Part shown: one piece after another, positions 8,027-18,253 of the stretch
How the letters are laid out: each line of letters begins with the position of its first letter
Position numbering within the stretch: the stretch's first letter is position 1
Source: Bacillota bacterium
Lineage (GTDB): Bacteria > Bacillota > Clostridia > Lachnospirales > WQUN01
Assembly: GCA_009778185.1 (NCBI GenBank)
Contig: WRKG01000295.1
Coordinates: 1 to 40,232, forward strand
Direction of reading: 5' to 3'
Length of the DNA: 40,232 bases
Translations under genes and position numbers: made by a program
The notes under the pieces: generated by a model
Database searches by the model: none
Seen by the model: only the letters and a program-made list of their open reading frames with translations
What the model was told of the DNA's origin: nothing

Positions 8027-9568
8027 TTATTTTGCGTAATCCGTTACTCGGGTTTCGCGGATTAAATTTACCTTAACTTGCCCAGGATATTGTACTTCGT
8101 CTTCGATTCTTTTTGCGACATCTCTGGCTAGCAAGGTCATTCCAACATCGTCAATCATTTCGGGTATTACAATTATTCGCAATTCTCTTCCAGCCTGCAT
8201 AGCAAAAGATTTTTCCACGCCGTCAAAACTTTCGGCGATGGTTTCTAGTTTTTGTAGACGTTTAACGTAAATTTCCAAAGTTTCGCGGCGTGCACCAGGG
8301 CGCGCACCAGAAATTGCATCGGCAGTTTGGGTTATAACGGCTATGATACTTTTCGGGTCAACATCGCCATGATGTGCCTCAACAGCGTTGACAATCGTGT
8401 CCGATTCCTTGTACTTGCGACACAAGCCAACGCCAATCGAAACATGAGAGCCGTCCATATCGTGGCTAACAGATTTTCCGATGTCGTGCAGTAAGCCAGC
8501 GCGTTTTGCCAAGGTAACATCAACGCCAAGTTCGCCAGCCAACAGACCGCATAAATATGCGACTTCTATCGAGTGCTTTAGCATATTTTGCCCATAACTT
8601 GTGCGAAACTTCATTTTGCCCAAAAGCCTAATCAATTCGGGATGTATCCCGTGTACACCAACTTCGAAAGTGGCGGCTTCGCCCTCTTCTCGGATTATTA
8701 CTTCAACATCTTTTTTGGCTTTTTCGACCATTTCTTCAATCCGCGCAGGATGAACCCTGCCATCGACAATTAACTTTTCGAGGGCAATGCGGGCAATTTC
8801 GCGGCGCATGGGATCGAAGCCCGATAAAATAACGGCTTCGGGCGTATCGTCAATTATTAAATCGATGCCAGTGAGTGCTTCTAAGGCACGTATATTGCGA
8901 CCTTCTCTACCGATAATGCGGCCTTTCATGTCGTCATTGGGCAACTGCACAACAGATACAGTGGTTTCGGCAACGTGGTCAACGGCGCAACGCTGTATTG
9001 CCATTCCCAAAATGTTTTTTGCTTTTTTGTCTGCCTCGGCTTTGGTTTTCTGCTCAATATCTCGGATAAGTTTAGCCGCCTCAAACCGTGTTTCGCTTTC
9101 AATAGCCGAAATTAAGGTAGTTTTGGCTTGTTCTTTGGTCAACCCAGAAATACGTTCAAGTTCGTTTTGGTGTTTAGCAAGTGCTTGTGCCACCTCTTCT
9201 TTTTGTAAATCTAGTTGTTCAGTTTTTTTACGTAGCTGTTCGTCTTTTTTCTCTTGGTTATCCAGCTTACGATCTAGGGTCTCTTCTTTTTGAAGTAGAC
9301 GTTTTTCTAAACGCTGCAACTCGTTTCGACGCTCTTTTGATTCTTTTTCCGCCTCATTCTTTGTTTTTATGCTTTCTTCTTTAGCTTCCAAAAGCATTTC
9401 TTTAGAACGTGCTTCGGCAGTCCTTTTTGCGTCTTCCAGAATGTTTTCCGCCTCAATTTCGGCAGATCCCAATTTAGATTCAGCAACTTTTTTTCTATAC
9501 AAAATTCCTGCAAAAAATGCTACAAAAATGCCAAAAACGGCTACAACACCCATAATTATTAGTTCCAT
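8027..9568 (-). CDS. rny: Ribonuclease Y
   Basis: N-terminal TM, long coiled coil, KH domain ([45 protein letters not shown]), HD domain ([17 protein letters not shown]). Confidence 0.97.
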   Translation of the reverse strand: MELIIMGVVAVFGIFVAFFAGILYRKKVAESKLGSAEIEAENILEDAKRTAEARSKEMLLEAKEESIKTKNEAEKESKERRNELQRLEKRLLQKEETLDRKLDNQEKKDEQLRKKTEQLDLQKEEVAQALAKHQNELERISGLTKEQAKTTLISAIESETRFEAAKLIRDIEQKTKAEADKKAKNILGMAIQRCAVDHVAETTVSVVQLPNDDMKGRIIGREGRNIRALEALTGIDLIIDDTPEAVILSGFDPMRREIARIALEKLIVDGRVHPARIEEMVEKAKKDVEVIIREEGEAATFEVGVHGIHPELIRLLGKMKFRTSYGQNMLKHSIEVAYLCGLLAGELGVDVTLAKRAGLLHDIGKSVSHDMDGSHVSIGVGLCRKYKESDTIVNAVEAHHGDVDPKSIIAVITQTADAISGARPGARRETLEIYVKRLQKLETIAESFDGVEKSFAMQAGRELRIIVIPEMIDDVGMTLLARDVAKRIEDEVQYPGQVKVNLIRETRVTDYAK

Positions 9569-9719
9569 GGGTGGATAATGCACCTCCAGTCAATAATGCT
9601 TTATAATTATAGCCTTTTTTTACGGACTTGTCAAATATAAAAATGCTGAATAATTGAAAATTTGTTGATAAATTGTATTTTTTTGTTATTTGTAATATAA
9701 GTGTAATATAAATGCGAAT

Positions 9720-9832
9720 AATTTCAAAATAAATTGCTGCAGGGAAAAATTTTAATCAATTTCAAAATAAATTGCTGTAGGGAAACATTTCAAGCAATTT
9801 CAAAACAAATTGCTGTGCGATAAAACGGGCAG
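9720..9832. repeat. Tandem repeat, 3 copies of a 38-bp unit (AATTTCAAAATAAATTGCTGTAGGGAAA...)
   Basis: Units start at 9720, 9758 and 9796; exact 38-bp period; third unit degenerates into a GC-rich palindrome. Confidence 0.85.
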
Positions 9833-9854
9833 GCGGGTCCGCCCGTATTTCTAC
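9824..9854 (-). repeat. Third, divergent REP-like palindrome (GTAGAAATACGGGCGGACCCGCCTGCCCG)
   Basis: Same architecture (GTAG... CGGGCGGA.. / ..CCGCC..CCCGTTTT) as the elements at 221 and 7831, different core. Confidence 0.65.
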
Positions 9855-9893
9855 AACATACCATTTTTATTAGGTTAAAAAATTTTTTGGGAT

Positions 9894-10313
9894 TTATTGC
9901 AAATTTCTTTCAAAATGTTTGAATCGGCTACCTTGAAAAGTTAGATTACCAAAATCGTTTTCCGCTAGCAATCCAAAATCTTTGTCCGATATTCTAAATT
10001 CCATGCGATCGCCGCTTTCAACTTGAAAAGTTGCAAAATATATGGTTACATTGTTAAATTGGTTTATGTTGCCGTCATTTAGATTATGATTGGCATTATT
10101 TAAGGTTTGTCGGTGGTTGACAGCCATCCGTTTTGTTACAAGATGTGCAGAAACAGTTAGCAACGGCGAATTATTGTTATTGCTCCATTCTGCAAGGTTT
10201 TGAGCAGTGCGAATAATCAAAATTATTGCAAATATCACAAACATCACAAACATTATTATTGCCAAAATTGGAACAATATTGAAAATCGGCGTTACAGGAA
10301 AAGGTGTTGGCAT
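9894..10313 (-). CDS. DUF2500-like membrane protein
   Basis: N-terminal TM; YFATFQVESGDRMEFRISDKDFGLLAENDFGNLTFQGSRFKHFER. Confidence 0.75.
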   Translation of the reverse strand: MPTPFPVTPIFNIVPILAIIMFVMFVIFAIILIIRTAQNLAEWSNNNNSPLLTVSAHLVTKRMAVNHRQTLNNANHNLNDGNINQFNNVTIYFATFQVESGDRMEFRISDKDFGLLAENDFGNLTFQGSRFKHFERNLQ

Positions 10314-10495
10314 AAGATACCTCCTTTAATAGGCTAAATCTCGCAAATCGAAAGTGATTCCCTTTTGAGGGGACAATAAATTTTTTAGGGATTGGTCGGC
10401 TATATTAACAAATAATAAAAAATATTTTTTCATAAAATGAGCAACACAAAAAAACGTTATAATGGAAAAAGTAGCAATAATATACAGGATTTTTC

Positions 10496-10936
10496 CTATA
10501 CCTGCATATCTTCGTCAATCATTTTTAGTCTGTCGGTGTGGCGACCGCCCTCAAATTCAGCGTTTAGCCAAACTTCAACAATCATTTTGGCAAGCTCAAC
10601 GCCAACAACACGAGCTCCCAAAGCAAGAGCATTTGCGTTGTTGTGTCGCCGCGAAAGTAGTGCGGTATATGTATCCGAGCAGTTTGCGCAGCGGATTCCT
10701 GGCATTCTGTTTGCTGCCAACGATATTCCAAAACCTGTACCGCAAATTAAAATTGCCCTTTCGCATTCGCCAGACAAAACCTTTTCGGCTGCCAAACGCC
10801 CAAATACAGGATAATCTGCCGAAACGGAACTATGTGTTCCAACGTCAATTATTTCGTGTCCCAAAGAACGTGCCAAGTCGGCTATTTCTAATTTTAATGA
10901 ATAGCCTGTATGGTCGTTTCCCATTGCTATCTTCAA
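10496..10936 (-). CDS. rpiB: Ribose-5-phosphate isomerase B
   Basis: MKIAMGNDHTGYSLK, GTHSSVSADYPVFG, ILICGTGFGISLAANRMPGIRCA, RRHNNANALALGARVVG. Confidence 0.96.
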   Translation of the reverse strand: MKIAMGNDHTGYSLKLEIADLARSLGHEIIDVGTHSSVSADYPVFGRLAAEKVLSGECERAILICGTGFGISLAANRMPGIRCANCSDTYTALLSRRHNNANALALGARVVGVELAKMIVEVWLNAEFEGGRHTDRLKMIDEDMQV

Positions 10937-10956
10937 AAAAACACCTCCAGTTTTAG

Positions 10957-11505
10957 CTATATGGCTAAATACGTTAAATCAAATTCTATTCCGTTTTGCG
11001 TTCGCAACGGATTTAATAATGATAAATCTTCCAATTTTTTGTCGCCCAAATATCGTTCTACTTGGTTGGAATCTTGCGTTAAATACCAGTGTTCGGTTTT
11101 GGGGGATTTTGAGTATAAATGTTGCTTGAATTTTCGATGTAGTTTTGTGTTGCCTTTTGACCAAACTTCTACAATCAAATCGGGCGAACCGTACAGTTGG
11201 GAATTTTGCTCGATAAATTTATTTTCGTGAAATAGAAGAAAATCGGGCATAACATACTCTGCAACATCATACTCTTCTTCATGGTAATTTTCGTTGTCCA
11301 AATCGTAAAGTCTTAATCCATCAAAATCAAGTATCAGATTACCCAAATAACACAATCGGATATTTTCATGAAAAATTTCCAAATTGCCTTGCCTTATTAA
11401 CGTATCATGTTGGGTAAATATTCCGCCAACAAAGCCACTAACTAGTCTTCCGTGTCGTGGTTTGTTGGACATTGTCGTTATAAAATCTTCAAAAAGAGCG
11501 TCCAT
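10957..11505 (-). CDS. Uma2-family (DUF820) putative endonuclease
   Basis: VMPDFLLF...GSPDLIVEVWSKGNT..KFKQHLYSKSPKTEHWYL; GGAGG before ATG 11505 supports the shorter start. Confidence 0.75.
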   Translation of the reverse strand: MDALFEDFITTMSNKPRHGRLVSGFVGGIFTQHDTLIRQGNLEIFHENIRLCYLGNLILDFDGLRLYDLDNENYHEEEYDVAEYVMPDFLLFHENKFIEQNSQLYGSPDLIVEVWSKGNTKLHRKFKQHLYSKSPKTEHWYLTQDSNQVERYLGDKKLEDLSLLNPLRTQNGIEFDLTYLAI

Positions 11506-11524
11506 AATATCCTCCAAATTAACC

Positions 11525-11552
11525 CTGCTATGCCGAAAAATCAGCATAGCAG
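11525..11552. other. Perfect 9-bp hairpin in the Uma2/YugP intergenic region
   Basis: CTGCTATGC / GCATAGCAG inverted repeat. Confidence 0.6.
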
Positions 11553-11575
11553 AGTCGCATTTCAAATTTATAAAA

Positions 11576-12265
11576 TTAGCTACGACGATTTACCATCGAG
11601 ATAAACCGCAACAGCTGCAACAGCGAAACCAAAGCGGCGGCGACGTAAGTTAATGCAGCGGCGTTTAATACTTTTTTTGCAGGAACTATCTCAATATCGC
11701 TCAAAAACCGCTGTTCTTCAAGCAATGCGAGAGCCCTAGATGATGCGTTAAATTCTACGGGCAAAGTTACCACTTGAAACAAAGTTGCAAACGAAAACAA
11801 GGCGATTCCAGCGTATAACATCCATATCCCAAAAATTTGAGTGGACAATATCATTCCAGCTATAAGTAGCGGCATTGCCATTTTTGAGCCAATGTTCGCT
11901 ACTGGGAAAAGTCCCGTGCGAAAACTAAGTGGTGCGTAACCTTCATCGTGTTGAATTGCGTGTCCAACTTCGTGTGCAGCGACACTTAACGCCGCAAGGG
12001 AAGTTTGGTTGTAAACCGCTTCTGACAATCTAACGGTTTTGTCGCGCGGATCGTAATGGTCGGTCAACTGTCCAGAAATTCCCTCAACGGAAACATCGCG
12101 AATACCAGATGCCGCTAACAATTTTTCGGCAACTTCTCGTCCAGTCATTCCCTTTGCAGAGCCGACTTGTGCAAATTTGTGAAACGTACTATTTACCTTG
12201 TGTTGCGCATAAAACGACAATAAAATTGCGGGCAACAACAATATCAAACTAGGATCGAACACCAT
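11576..12265 (-). CDS. YugP-like zinc metallopeptidase
   Basis: SVAAHEVGHAIQHDEGY HExxH motif; flanking TM segments. Confidence 0.88.
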   Translation of the reverse strand: MVFDPSLILLLPAILLSFYAQHKVNSTFHKFAQVGSAKGMTGREVAEKLLAASGIRDVSVEGISGQLTDHYDPRDKTVRLSEAVYNQTSLAALSVAAHEVGHAIQHDEGYAPLSFRTGLFPVANIGSKMAMPLLIAGMILSTQIFGIWMLYAGIALFSFATLFQVVTLPVEFNASSRALALLEEQRFLSDIEIVPAKKVLNAAALTYVAAALVSLLQLLRFISMVNRRS

Positions 12266-13128
12266 TACGCTTTACCTGTCGAGCCGAACAAGTCCATTTT
12301 TTCTTCAACCGTGGCGATAATTGCCTTAAAACCAGGGTCGAGCAACTTGCGTGGGTCGAAACCTTTGCCTTGCTTATCTTTGCCAGCTTCGATGTATGCG
12401 CGAGTTGCGGCGGCAAAAGATAGTTGACATTCTGTGTTTACGTTGATTTTTGTTACGCCCAAATTGATTGCCGTTTTTATCATTTCTTCGGGGATTCCTG
12501 TTCCGCCGTGCAGAACTAGAGGAATGCCGTTTGTTGCCTTTTGTACTTTTTCTAAAGTTCCGAAATCTAAGCCGCGCCAATTTTCGGGATAAACGCCGTG
12601 AATATTGCCGATTCCTGCTGCCAAAAAGTCAACGCCAAGTTCGGCAATTTGTCGGCACCATTCGGGATCGGCTATTTCGCCGTTTCCAACAACGCCGTCT
12701 TCTTCGCCGCCAATAGAGCCAACTTCGGCTTCGATGGATTTGCCGTTATCGTGAGCAAGTTTAACCATTTCTTTTGTTTTTTGAACGTTTTCGTCAATGT
12801 CGAAGTGGCTACCATCGAACATAATGCTGCTAAATCCTGCATCTACGCAGTCAATACAGCCTTGATACGAGCCGTGATCTAAATGAGTTGCGATTGGAAC
12901 GGTAATTCCCAAAAAGTCGTGAAGTTCGCGAACCATTGCAACGACGGTCTTAAAGCCGCCCATGTACTTGCCAGCACCTTCCGAAACGCCCAAAATTGCG
13001 GGGCTGTTCTTCGCTTGAGCTGCCGTTAAAATTGCCTTTGTCCACTCTAAATTATTGATGTTAAATTGTCCTACAGCGTAATGTCCTTTTAGAGCCTTTT
13101 GCATCATTTCAGTTGCATTTACAATCAT
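12265..13128 (-). CDS. fba: Class II fructose-1,6-bisphosphate aldolase
   Basis: GHYAVGQFNINNLEW, THLDHGS, SIMFDGSH, GGEEDGVVG, LVLHGGTGIP, KINVNTECQL. Confidence 0.96.
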   Translation of the reverse strand: MIVNATEMMQKALKGHYAVGQFNINNLEWTKAILTAAQAKNSPAILGVSEGAGKYMGGFKTVVAMVRELHDFLGITVPIATHLDHGSYQGCIDCVDAGFSSIMFDGSHFDIDENVQKTKEMVKLAHDNGKSIEAEVGSIGGEEDGVVGNGEIADPEWCRQIAELGVDFLAAGIGNIHGVYPENWRGLDFGTLEKVQKATNGIPLVLHGGTGIPEEMIKTAINLGVTKINVNTECQLSFAAATRAYIEAGKDKQGKGFDPRKLLDPGFKAIIATVEEKMDLFGSTGKA

Positions 13129-13143
13129 CTGAAATTCCTCCTG

Positions 13144-14289
13144 TTAAATTAAATTTAATATATCTTGATAGGCTATAAAAACAGCCAATATCATCAAAAT
13201 TACAAAGCCCGCAAGGTGGATAATTCCCTCACGTTCGGGCGAAATTGGTTTGCGGCGCACCGCTTCGACCGTCAAAAATAGCAGACGGCCGCCGTCCAAA
13301 GCTGGCAACGGTAGCAGGTTCATAACGCCGAGATTGGCACTGATTAACGCGCCAAAACTTGCCATATTAAGGAAAATGGATAATGCCAAAATTCCAAAAC
13401 TAACTTGTGCATTTGTGGCGGCTTGCACGGTGGCTTGATATTGCCCATGAATCATATTGCCGATTCCGATTGGGCCCGCAATTTGGTCAACCACGGTTGA
13501 CGGAGCAGTAACAAGGCGAACGAGCGTAAATACGATACTTCGCACAACAAATCCGATACGCATAAAGCCGTCCGTTAGCGTTTCGCCGATTGTTGCGGTT
13601 TGCAAGCCTTCAGTTGGAGCATTGAAAGGGCTAAGCAAGCCAGCACGCGGCGTTGAGTAAATTCCGATTGCGTATCTTCCGTCCATATTTTGCGGAGTTA
13701 TTATTACGTTGTGGCTAAATCCGTCGCGAATATAGCCAATTTCTATTGGACGACCGCCGCCTGTAGCGGTTTCAAAAGCAATGTCGTCCCAAAGAAAAAT
13801 TCGGTTGCCGTTAAGGTGCGTAATGCGATCACCAGCGTTAAGCCCAACAAGCTGTGCAGGGGATTCATCCACTGTACCGCCAACAATAGTAGTGTTGATT
13901 CCTGCAATGCTTGCCACAAGCGAAAACAGGACAAAAGCCAAAACAAAGTTCATAAACGAACCTGCAACCATAACCATTGCTCGCTGCGGGATAGTTTTGT
14001 TGCAATAGGCTTTTTCGGATAAAGTTGGATCGGCTTGCAGCTTTTCGTCGCTTTCTTCCTTGCTAGTGAGAGCATCAGCATCATCGGCGTACAGTTTGCA
14101 AAATCCGCCCAACGGGAGCAATCTAATAGTATAAAGCGTTTCGCCACTTTGAATGCCCACTAATTTTGGGCCCATTCCTATTGCAAACTCTTCTACCCAA
14201 ATTCCGACTTTACGTGCCGCTATAAAATGTCCCCATTCGTGGACAAGCACTACAATTCCAAATACAAGTATTGCCATTAAAATTGACAT
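13144..14289 (-). CDS. rseP: RIP/site-2 metalloprotease
   Basis: VLVHEWGHFIAARKVG, PDZ-like region, NLLPLPALDGGRL; AGGAGG before ATG 14289. Confidence 0.92.
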   Translation of the reverse strand: MSILMAILVFGIVVLVHEWGHFIAARKVGIWVEEFAIGMGPKLVGIQSGETLYTIRLLPLGGFCKLYADDADALTSKEESDEKLQADPTLSEKAYCNKTIPQRAMVMVAGSFMNFVLAFVLFSLVASIAGINTTIVGGTVDESPAQLVGLNAGDRITHLNGNRIFLWDDIAFETATGGGRPIEIGYIRDGFSHNVIITPQNMDGRYAIGIYSTPRAGLLSPFNAPTEGLQTATIGETLTDGFMRIGFVVRSIVFTLVRLVTAPSTVVDQIAGPIGIGNMIHGQYQATVQAATNAQVSFGILALSIFLNMASFGALISANLGVMNLLPLPALDGGRLLFLTVEAVRRKPISPEREGIIHLAGFVILMILAVFIAYQDILNLI

Positions 14290-14436
14290 TTTTACCTCCT
14301 GTATACAAAAAATTAAATTATTGACCATTTGTAAATTGATTTTTTAGGTTAAATTTTGGTACTTTAATTATTGTAACATTAAAATTTGTTTTTGTCTAAT
14401 TTGTTGTTAGGAAATTTTTTGAAATTTTTTGAAATC

Positions 14437-14465
14437 AAAAAGGACGGGGAAATTCCGCCCTTTTT
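14437..14465 (-). terminator. Rho-independent terminator of the ABC transporter operon
   Basis: AAAAAGG.CGG...CCG.CCTTTTT inverted repeat just downstream of the SBP stop. Confidence 0.85.
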
Positions 14466-14488
14466 GGCAATATTTGATATTACAACCG

Positions 14489-16242
14489 TCAATTCCCGCT
14501 TTCGGCGGCTCGCCGCGCGGCATCCATAGCTAAAGCATTTTGCATATCAAACTCCAGCAACTGCTCCAAGCCTAAACCGTAGGCACGTTCTCGCATTTCG
14601 TCTAGCAATGCGTCAAATTCGGCTGCATCATTGGCGTAAACCATTCGCCACGATAGCGGAGTTACTATTCCGCCAATCATGCCGCGCAAGGTTGACAACT
14701 CCGATGGTTCTTCTGGGACGATAAATCCATTCCCAGGAGCTACCATTAGTTTGTTGTTGTTCCGCAAAAATTCCATTGTGTTTAAGGCGTTCATTTGATT
14801 TCGCCAATCTTCTGTTAGCGGATTCGTCATAAAATCACGTTGAACCGATGGCCACATCTCGTATAAAAATGGGAAACCTGTCCGTGGATTTATATCCGTG
14901 CCGATTACCGTCGGAAAATTTAGCTGATTCATTCCATCACGGAGGTTGCCGCCGCCCCATTCTTCAGGCACGGGAACTGTTTCGCCATTTAACAGCGTTC
15001 TTATGCCAAAATCCGTTAAAACTGGCTCGCCGTCTATCATTTCCCAGGTTAAACCTTCTGGTCCTGGCGAAGTTGAAGTATCTCCGCCGCTTGCGTCAAC
15101 TCCCTCTGGAGAATACAGCCAATCTATGAAATCCACCAAACGTTGCGGATCAGCCGCTCGAGGTCCAACTCCGATAAATGTATCGCTGCCGTATGGATTC
15201 GCTCCGTACGAAAATACTTGCATCTCATTGAACGGTGCAAACATGAAGCCTCTTCCCGCTTGCACGTTCTCGGTTGTGTTGAACGCCGATTGTCCCAACC
15301 ATGGCCAAAATGAGAACAAAACTTGTCCGTTTTGATATTTTGTGAAAATGTCGCTCCATGATTGCGTTGCCGATTCTGGATCTAGCAAGCCGCGCCGAAA
15401 TGCTTCGTTGTAAAATCGTAGCGTTTCCATGTACCACGAATCCACATCTAATATTCCTTGAATATTGCCGCCGTCCGCTGCAACAGCAAATATCCCACGT
15501 TGTCGCCGTATCCGAAAAATGCCGCTGGTTGCCGTGCCGCCATCATAATCTCGCTATCCCAATCAGGAAACAGCGAAATCGCATAAACTGGCAATCCGTC
15601 GTCTGTCGTTGGATTCATATTTTGCATTTGTTCCAAAACGTCCAATAAATCGTCTAGCGAATTCATTTCTGGATAACCCAATTCTGCATACAAATCCCAG
15701 CGAAGATAGGGCCCGAATGTTGGTTCAAGCCCCTCCATTGTGTTTGTCGCTGGCTGTGAGGAAACCTCCATTGGCGTGCCGAAAATTCCGTCTTGCGTTA
15801 TCGGGCTGTTTAGACTTTCGATTGCTCGCATGAAATTGTTCAAATTTTGCGAATTTCCCATGTGCGGCGAAATATCCAATAAAAGCCCGCCTGTTACCAT
15901 TTCTTGCATAACTCCGCCGCCTGCTCCAACGATTATTAAATCGCCAATATGCCCTGCAGCCGATCTTGTTTGAAACAACATATCTCCGCCGCCAGCAACG
16001 TTCGGCGCTATTATGTTCAACTCAATGTTGAATTGCTCTCTTATCAGATGCGCGAAGAATCCCGATTGTATGCCCTGATAATTGGCTCTAGCACTGAAAA
16101 CTTCCACTGTTAGCAAATCGTTGCTGGCTGTTCCAGCGGTTGCGGATTCATTCGCTTCGCCTGTCGTTGTGCCAGTTGGTGCATTTTCTGCACACGCCGT
16201 TATTGCCAAAATTAGCAACATTGTTAATAATATCTTTTTCAT
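14489..16242 (-). pseudogene. Sugar-type extracellular solute-binding lipoprotein, split by a -1 frameshift near 15488-15490
   Basis: N-part MKKILLTMLLILAITAC...GYGDNVGY and C-part ...ADGGNIQGILDVDSWYMETLRFYNEAFRRGLLDPES are in different frames; one extra base in the A run at 15488-15490 would join them as GYFAVAADGGNIQG. RBS AGGAGG precedes ATG 16242. Confidence 0.85.
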
Positions 16243-16271
16243 TTTTACAAATCCTCCTAAAAATCCCAAAT

Positions 16272-17159
16272 TTAGCCCTTCACAGAGCCTATCATTATCC
16301 CTTTTACAAAAAACCGCTGTAAAAATGGATAAACCATCAAAATTGGCAACGTTACTATTACCGAAATTGTCATTTGCACGGAAAGCGGCGTTTGCTGCAT
16401 TGCCGCGGCGATTGCGCCCGCTCCTCCAACTCCAGTTTGCTGAATTAACGCTGCCAACGATGCCGCTTGATTTAGATACGTAAACAGCAAAAATTGCAAC
16501 GACCACAAACCTTGATCGGTTATAAACAGCAGCGTATCTTGAAATGCCGACCATTGACCAACTGCCGCGAAAATTGCCACCGTTGCCAAAATTGGCGTAC
16601 TTATCGGCAAAATTACTCTGAAGAAGATTGTGATTATGCCCGCGCCGTCTATTTCGGCGGCTTCTTGCAAGGACGGCGGCAACGATTCGATGTACGTTTT
16701 TACCAAAATAATGTTGAACGGCTGCACAACCGCCGGCAAAATGTAAACCCAAAAACTGTTAGTTAAGCCTAACGTTCGCATTGTCATAAAAATGGGCAAA
16801 AGTCCTGCGTTAAAGTACATTGTTATTACAACCGCTCTGTACCAAAAACTGCGTCCCCACATTTTTTGCTGTGTGAACATGAATCCCAAAAAGCCCGATG
16901 CAAGCACTGTAAACGCCGTGCCGATTACTGTTCTGGCAAGCGAAATTGTCGCCGCTTGCGAAAGCCCTGGCAACCGCAAAATCTCAATGTAATTTTGCAA
17001 GTGAATCTCGCGCGGAAACAGGTTGATTTGTCGCAATGCACTCAAATTGTTCGCACTAATCGAGTTTATCAGCAAATACCAAAACGGATAAACGCAAGCC
17101 AAAGTAAACAGCACGAAAAATACATATACAAATCCCATGAAAATTCTATCTTTTAGCAT
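16272..17159 (-). CDS. Carbohydrate ABC transporter permease (LplC/YtcP type)
   Basis: Six-TM permease with EAAEIDGAGIITIFFRVILPISTPILATV. Confidence 0.9.
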   Translation of the reverse strand: MLKDRIFMGFVYVFFVLFTLACVYPFWYLLINSISANNLSALRQINLFPREIHLQNYIEILRLPGLSQAATISLARTVIGTAFTVLASGFLGFMFTQQKMWGRSFWYRAVVITMYFNAGLLPIFMTMRTLGLTNSFWVYILPAVVQPFNIILVKTYIESLPPSLQEAAEIDGAGIITIFFRVILPISTPILATVAIFAAVGQWSAFQDTLLFITDQGLWSLQFLLFTYLNQAASLAALIQQTGVGGAGAIAAAMQQTPLSVQMTISVIVTLPILMVYPFLQRFFVKGIMIGSVKG

Positions 17160-17169
17160 TTTTATCCTC

Positions 17170-18159
17170 CTAAATTATCGATTCGCCACGTATTTTTTTG
17201 GATATAAAGTTGACCGTGAACAGCAAAACCACGCTAACAATACTTTTTAGCATACTTACGGCTGTTCCCAGCGAAAGGTTGCCAGAGGCGATTCCTACAT
17301 TATAAATGTATAAATCTAGCACCTCGATGTTGGCTCGGTTGAATGCGTTTTGAAACACAAAAAATTGCTCTAAGCCGTTGTTGAGAAAGCCCGCCGTTGC
17401 AAGCAAAAATAGCACAAGATACGTCGGCAAAAGGCTAGGAAAAGTTATGTGCCGCATTAAATGAAACCGATTTGCGCCGTCCACTCGCGCGGCTTCGTAA
17501 AGTTCCTGGTCGATGCCAGCGATTGCCGCCAAATAGATAATACAGCCCCAACCAAGCCCTTTCCAGATTCCCCAACCGAGCATTTGCAACCACGTAAAAC
17601 GGTGCGTATCCAAAAAGCGGATTGGCGTTGTGATTAGGTCTAAATCTTGCAAAAGCGTGTTGACCATTCCAGTTGTGGAAAACAGCATAAACGCCATAGA
17701 ATAAACCAAAATCCAGCTAATAAAATTGGGTAAAGTGGTAAGCACTTGCACATATTTTTTGAACCTTGTAAAGCGAATCTCGTTTAGCAAAATTGCGACA
17801 AACATGGGCAACATGGACGTTCCAAGCGTGAGAAAGCTCATTGCAAAAGTGTTTGTCATAACGCGCCGCAGCTCTTGCACTTGTGCGGGATTTCCGAAAA
17901 GCATTACAAACCAGTTTAGCCCAACAAAATTGCTGCCAGCCAAGCCTAAAGCAGGTCGATAATCCCAAAATGAGTAAATCCAGCCATGTAGAGGAAAATA
18001 TGCAAATGCGAACGTAAGCAATAAAAAAGGCAAAATTAACAAAAAATAGCGGAATCCTTTATCTTTTTTGGTAGATATGCTAGTTTTAGTTGAACCAATA
18101 ATATTTTTTTGCAAAATAATCTTCCTTTCTAGTAGTATGTATTGTGAAAATATTACCAA
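17170..18159 (-). CDS. Carbohydrate ABC transporter permease (LplB type)
   Basis: FPLHGWIYSFWDYRPALGL, ELYEAARVDGANRFHLMRHITFPSLLPT; true start may be downstream of 18159. Confidence 0.9.
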   Translation of the reverse strand: MVIFSQYILLERKIILQKNIIGSTKTSISTKKDKGFRYFLLILPFLLLTFAFAYFPLHGWIYSFWDYRPALGLAGSNFVGLNWFVMLFGNPAQVQELRRVMTNTFAMSFLTLGTSMLPMFVAILLNEIRFTRFKKYVQVLTTLPNFISWILVYSMAFMLFSTTGMVNTLLQDLDLITTPIRFLDTHRFTWLQMLGWGIWKGLGWGCIIYLAAIAGIDQELYEAARVDGANRFHLMRHITFPSLLPTYLVLFLLATAGFLNNGLEQFFVFQNAFNRANIEVLDLYIYNVGIASGNLSLGTAVSMLKSIVSVVLLFTVNFISKKIRGESII

Positions 18160-18253
18160 AATTGGATAAAAACGGCTTGCATAATTCTAACTTTTGGTTG
18201 CACTATTCTGACATTTCGATTATTATATATTAAAGGTAGAGAGGAATTTCACA

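Noticed and set aside
8787-9293. Plus-strand ORF 168 aa opposite rny
   Set aside because: Antisense ORF within a conserved gene; no recognisable motifs.
9720-9832. CRISPR array (38-bp period)
   Set aside because: Directly adjacent units without unique spacers; only three copies; no cas genes.
10957-11505. Uma2-like protein as part of a defence island
   Set aside because: Single gene between housekeeping genes with no partner nuclease, methylase or mobility genes; likely ordinary family member.
15480-15500. Programmed -1 ribosomal frameshift in the solute-binding protein
   Set aside because: No X-XXY-YYZ slippery heptamer or obvious downstream structure; solute-binding lipoproteins are not known to use this; deletion or error is simpler.
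16243-16752. N-terminal extension of ORF 15448..16752
   Set aside because: Overlaps permease gene antisense-frame sequence; real start is MKKILLT with AGGAGG at 16242.
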